Below, in pieces: positions 5,798 to 8,539 of a DNA stretch of 8,539 nucleotides (the stretch's first letter is position 1; the number at the start of each line of letters is the position of its first letter). The notes under the pieces are model-generated. The model searched no databases. It was not told where the DNA came from and saw only the letters and a list, made by a program, of their open reading frames with translations. A program made the position numbers and the translations under genes. The stretch spans positions 1-8,539 of the forward strand of contig PEUE01000034.1 in the NCBI GenBank assembly GCA_002780785.1. Reading direction: 5' to 3'. Origin of the DNA: Candidatus Portnoybacteria bacterium CG02_land_8_20_14_3_00_45_8. Its GTDB lineage: Bacteria; Patescibacteriota; Minisyncoccia; Portnoybacterales; GWB1-42-6.

Positions 5798-5882
5798 CCG
5801 TACGGAATTACAGATAAATACAGATGCTACGGATAGAATTCAAATCCGTAAAATCCGTACTAATCCGTAATTCTGTAAGGAA
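5798..5882. repeat. 85-nt palindromic intergenic element, copy 7 (rplR/rpsE)
   Basis: Two differences from copy 1, at unit positions 39 (A to G, shared with copy 5) and 77 (C to T, shared with copies 4 and 6). It starts 2 nt after the rplR TAG and ends TAAGGAA, with 7 nt to the rpsE ATG. The internal ATG of the unit (at 5824 here) happens to be in frame with rpsE. Confidence 0.92.
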
Positions 5883-5889
5883 TATTATT

Positions 5890-6378
5890 ATGGCAAGACC
5901 AATGGGCAGACAAGGAGGCAGATCAAGGGCGCCGAGAGAAAAATCTGAATACGACCAGAAAGTTTTAGACGTGGCTCGCGTGACGCGCGTGGTGGCGGGC
6001 GGGCGGCGTTTCAGTTTTCGCGCCACCGTGGTTATCGGCAATCGTAAAGGGAAAATTGGCGTGGGTATCGGTAAGGGAATCGACGTGATGAAAGCAGTGG
6101 AAAAAGGCGTAGCTGATGCCAAAAAGAGCTTAATGGTGGTGCCGCTCAAAAACGATACCATTCCTCATGAGGTTATGGCTAAATATGCTGCGGCTCGGGT
6201 GTTGCTTAAACCAGCGCCCAAGGGGCGGGGCATTGTGGCCGGCGGCGCGGTGCGGGTGATTTGCGACTTGGCCGGCATCGTTAACATTTCGGCGAAGATT
6301 TTGAGTAAATCAACTAATAAATTAAATAATGCTCGAGCCACTATGGCGGCCTTGCAGAGTATCAGGGTAAGAAACTAA
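5890..6378 (+). CDS. rpsE: 30S ribosomal protein S5 (uS5)
   Basis: S5 lies at the mRNA entry site with S3 and S4 and influences decoding accuracy. The 162-residue product has an N-terminal double-stranded-RNA-binding-like domain with VTRVVAGGRRFSFRA (31–45), the loop where spectinomycin-resistance changes map in other bacteria, then VIGNRKGKIGVGIGKG, and a C-terminal domain with LLKPAPKGRGIVAGGAVR. An open frame continues upstream to an ATG at 5824 inside repeat copy 7. I rejected that start because the extra 22 residues are encoded by the repeat, are not S5-like, and lack a ribosome-binding site, whereas 5890 has AAGGA 10 nt upstream. The next gene is rplO, 1 nt after the TAA; rpmD is absent. 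Confidence 0.96.
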   Translation: MARPMGRQGGRSRAPREKSEYDQKVLDVARVTRVVAGGRRFSFRATVVIGNRKGKIGVGIGKGIDVMKAVEKGVADAKKSLMVVPLKNDTIPHEVMAKYAAARVLLKPAPKGRGIVAGGAVRVICDLAGIVNISAKILSKSTNKLNNARATMAALQSIRVRN

Positions 6379-6379
6379 T

Positions 6380-6814
6380 ATGCAGTTACATCAATTATCA
6401 GCCAGTCAAAATAAGACCAGATCGCAGCGCATCGGGCGTGGTGGCAAGCGCGGTACTTTTTCGGGTCGCGGCGTTAAGGGTCAGAAATCGCGCGCCGGCA
6501 GAAAATTGCGGCCGGAGTGGCGCGACGCGCTCAAACGTATTCCTAAAAAACGCGGCTACAAATTTAAGGGCGGACAAGAGAAGCCGGCGGTTTTAAATTT
6601 GGCGGATTTGAAAATTTTTAAGGAAGGAGAAGCCGTCTCGCCAAAAACCTTGGTAGAAAAAGGGTTGTTGAGCCGAGCTGGGGGCCGTTTGCCGGCCGTT
6701 AAGATTTTGGGCGACGGGGAATTGAAGAAAAAACTATATTTCCAAGGTGTTAAGGTTTCCCAAAGCGCGGCGGCCAAAATTGCTAAAGCCGGCGGCAATA
6801 TTAAAATAGATTAA
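6380..6814 (+). CDS. rplO: 50S ribosomal protein L15 (uL15)
   Basis: L15 is a late-assembly 50S protein that threads through 23S rRNA domains. The 144-residue product has the Gly/Arg/Lys-rich extended N-terminus GRGGKRGTFSGRGVKGQKSR (19–38), a GYKFKGGQEKPAVLNL segment, and a globular C-terminal half with VKILGDGELKKKLYFQGVKV and KIAKAGG. Length and order are normal. The ATG is 1 nt after the rpsE stop with only AGGG and other purines before it, so translation is probably coupled. rpmD normally lies between rpsE and rplO in bacteria and is missing. It ends in TAA, 13 nt before secY. Confidence 0.96.
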   Translation: MQLHQLSASQNKTRSQRIGRGGKRGTFSGRGVKGQKSRAGRKLRPEWRDALKRIPKKRGYKFKGGQEKPAVLNLADLKIFKEGEAVSPKTLVEKGLLSRAGGRLPAVKILGDGELKKKLYFQGVKVSQSAAAKIAKAGGNIKID

Positions 6815-6827
6815 AGCGTAAACAAAT

Positions 6828-8108
6828 ATGAATTGGTGGCAAAAAACATTGCAAATATTTAAGGTGCGCGAACTGCGAAACAAGATTTTGTTTGTGCTGA
6901 TGATTTTGGTGATTTTTCGCCTGGTGGCTAATTTGCCAATTCCCGGCATTGACGCTAGCCGGCTTAAATCATTTTTTGAAGGCAATCAGCTGTTTGGTTT
7001 GTTGAACATGTTCACCGGCGGCGCTATGAAAAATCTGTCTATTGCGATGCTGGGTATGGGGCCGTACATCACGGGAGTTATTATCATGCAGCTTTTAACC
7101 ATGATTTTTCCTCGGCTGGAAGCGATTTATAAAGAAGAGGGCGAGGCCGGCCGGCAAAAATTCAATCAGTATGGCCGTTTGCTGACCGTGCCCTTGGCGG
7201 CGATGTCCGCTTACGGCATGATTGCCTTGCTTAGGGCCCAGCAGATTATCGGCAACCTAAGCCCTTTTCAGTTAATAACTACCGTTACGGTAGTGATTGG
7301 CGGCACGGTTTTTTTGATGTGGCTGGGCGAGCTGATTTCGGAAAAAGGCATTGGCAACGGCGTTTCGCTTCTCATCTTTGCCGGTATTGTGGCTGGTTTC
7401 CCCAGCAGCTTGCGCCAGATCTTAGTTAACTGGAATCCGGCCAATATCCCTTCTTATATCGGCTTTTTGGTTATCGCCGTGGCGGTGATAGTAGGCGTGG
7501 TGATTATCACTGAAGGCCGGCGAAATATTCAGATTTATTACGCCAAGCGGGTGCGGGGCAACAAAATGTACGGCGGCGTTTCCAGCTATTTGCCAATGAA
7601 CGTTAACCCGGCGGGCGTGATGCCGATTATTTTTGCTCTTTCTTTTATGATGATGCCGGGAATGCTGGGCGCTTTTTTTGCCAACTCCAGCATACATTGG
7701 GTGGCGACCGCGGCCGTTTTTTTGCGCGATATGTTTTCACGGGGGCAGACGCTCTATTCTGTCATTTATTTCCTGCTGGTGGTGCTTTTCACTTATTTTT
7801 ACACCGCCGTTACCTTTGACCCTAAAAATATTTCCAATAACCTGCAAAAAATGGGCGGATTTGTGCCGGGCATCAGGCCCGGCCGTCCGACCGCCGAGTT
7901 TTTAAATTTTATCCTAAACCGGGTGTTGCTGATTGGCGCCATTTCTTTAGGTATCATTGCGGTGGCTCCTTACGTGGTGCAGGGCGCCACCGGCGTAACC
8001 GCTTTTCAAGTCGGCGGCACTTCCATTTTGATTGTGGTCTCGGTGGTGCTGGAAACGCTGCGGCAAATTGGATCGCAGCTCACCATGCGGGAGTATGAGG
8101 GATTTTAA
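6828..8108 (+). CDS. secY: Preprotein translocase subunit SecY
   Basis: SecY forms the inner-membrane channel through which SecA or the ribosome pushes exported and membrane proteins, together with SecE and SecG. The 426-residue product has about ten hydrophobic segments, the first near residues 18–38. After it come the plug region and the gate helix PYITGVIIMQLLTMIFP (79–95). Other family landmarks are ISEKGIGNGVSLLIFAGI, NVNPAGVMPIIFA (258–270), GFVPGIRPGRPTAEF (344–358) and the C-terminal MREYEGF. No cleavable signal peptide is expected or seen. The ATG at 6828 follows rplO by 13 nt without a Shine-Dalgarno (AGCGTAAACAAAT). Length is normal for bacteria. It ends in TAA, 27 nt before adk. 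Confidence 0.98.
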   Translation: MNWWQKTLQIFKVRELRNKILFVLMILVIFRLVANLPIPGIDASRLKSFFEGNQLFGLLNMFTGGAMKNLSIAMLGMGPYITGVIIMQLLTMIFPRLEAIYKEEGEAGRQKFNQYGRLLTVPLAAMSAYGMIALLRAQQIIGNLSPFQLITTVTVVIGGTVFLMWLGELISEKGIGNGVSLLIFAGIVAGFPSSLRQILVNWNPANIPSYIGFLVIAVAVIVGVVIITEGRRNIQIYYAKRVRGNKMYGGVSSYLPMNVNPAGVMPIIFALSFMMMPGMLGAFFANSSIHWVATAAVFLRDMFSRGQTLYSVIYFLLVVLFTYFYTAVTFDPKNISNNLQKMGGFVPGIRPGRPTAEFLNFILNRVLLIGAISLGIIAVAPYVVQGATGVTAFQVGGTSILIVVSVVLETLRQIGSQLTMREYEGF

Positions 8109-8135
8109 AATCGTGGAATTACGCGGAAAAATATT

Positions 8136-8539
8136 ATGGAAACGAAGGTTTTTACATTCTTAGGCCGGGCCGGTTGCGGCAAAGGCACACAAGCCAAACT
8201 CTTATCGGATAAACTTGGCTTGGTTTATATTGGTAGTGGGGAATTGTTGCGGGAGCGAGTTAAGCAGGGTGATTTTACCGGTAAAAAAACGGACGCGACC
8301 ATGGGGCAGGGAAATTTAGTGCCGACTTCCTTAATTTTTATGCTTTGGATTAACCGGCTGGAAGAGATAAAAAAAGACGAGGGCAATAATTCTAAGGGTA
8401 TAATTTTTGATGGCAGTCCGCGCAAAATGGTGGAAGCGCAGATGTTGGAAGAGGCGTTGAAGTGGTACGAATGGGATAAAAGCTTTAAGGTCGTTTTAAT
8501 TGACTTGTCGCGCGAGGAGTCCTTTAATCGATTAACCAA
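8136..8539 (+). CDS. adk: Adenylate kinase, 5' part only (runs off window)
   Basis: Adenylate kinase interconverts ATP + AMP and 2 ADP in the cytoplasm; adk directly after secY is a common bacterial arrangement. The visible 134 residues have the P-loop GRAGCGKGT (10–18), the AMP-binding segment IGSGELLRE (32–40) with Arg39, and DGSPR (92–96) with Arg96. The usual family forms are GxPGxGKGT, STGDxxR and DGFPR, so the P-loop Pro, the Thr/Asp of TGD and the Phe of DGFPR are replaced by Ala, Ser/Glu and Ser. The two AMP-site arginines remain, so activity is plausible, but a related nucleoside monophosphate kinase cannot be excluded. GCGGAAA upstream is a weak ribosome-binding site. The LID domain and C-terminus lie outside the window. 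Confidence 0.88.
   Translation, partial: METKVFTFLGRAGCGKGTQAKLLSDKLGLVYIGSGELLRERVKQGDFTGKKTDATMGQGNLVPTSLIFMLWINRLEEIKKDEGNNSKGIIFDGSPRKMVEAQMLEEALKWYEWDKSFKVVLIDLSREESFNRLT

Noticed and set aside
793..5882. CRISPR array
   Set aside because: The repeated units are separated by whole ribosomal protein genes, not by short unique spacers, and no cas gene is present.
793..5882. Repeats as an assembly artefact
   Set aside because: Copies carry distinct point differences and different flanks, and each sits between different correct neighbours in normal operon order, so duplication by misassembly is unlikely.
7678..7905. Plus-strand open frame inside secY
   Set aside because: It overlaps secY in another frame and has no family features; SecY motifs cover this stretch.

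Overview
The window is a stretch of the bacterial S10–spc ribosomal protein operon, all on the + strand. It contains rplV–rpsC–rplP–rpmC–rpsQ, then rplN–rplX–rplE–rpsN–rpsH–rplF–rplR–rpsE–rplO–secY, and the first 134 codons of adk, which runs off the right edge. Several points suggest a Candidate Phyla Radiation (Patescibacteria) organism, perhaps a parcubacterium-like lineage. rpmD (uL30) is missing between rpsE and rplO, L22 has a long charged C-terminal tail, and the genes are compact with few Shine-Dalgarno sequences. The phylum-level call is inference; no 16S is present.

Layout: positions 1–212 are non-coding and strongly structured, with nested inverted repeats, and lie just upstream of rplV. 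Fifteen complete genes fill 213–8108. Half of the junctions are tight, at 1–27 nt (rpsC/rplP, rplP/rpmC, rpmC/rpsQ, rpsH/rplF, rpsE/rplO, rplO/secY, secY/adk). One junction, rpsQ/rplN, is 218 nt long and holds two large imperfect hairpins.

The most unusual signal is in the other seven junctions (rplV/rpsC, rplN/rplX, rplX/rplE, rplE/rpsN, rpsN/rpsH, rplF/rplR, rplR/rpsE). Each is filled almost exactly by one copy of the same ~85-nt imperfect palindrome. Two copies are identical over all 85 nt and four more differ from them at one to four positions. The unit consists of four TACRGAT-like heptamers followed by four ATCCGTA-like heptamers facing the other way. It begins 1–3 nt after the upstream stop codon, and its right end generally carries the AAGGA-type ribosome-binding site of the next gene. 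Five of the seven genes followed by this element end in TAG; all eight genes not followed by it end in TAA. I do not recognise the element as a named family. It looks like a small non-autonomous repeat that can sit inside an essential operon because it brings its own ribosome-binding site and folds out of the way.

The ribosomal proteins encode parts of both subunits: S3, S5, S8, S14 and S17 of the 30S, and L5, L6, L14, L15, L16, L18, L22, L24 and L29 of the 50S. SecY forms the membrane protein-export channel, and Adk balances adenine nucleotides. There is no transposase, tRNA, rRNA or CRISPR array in the window.
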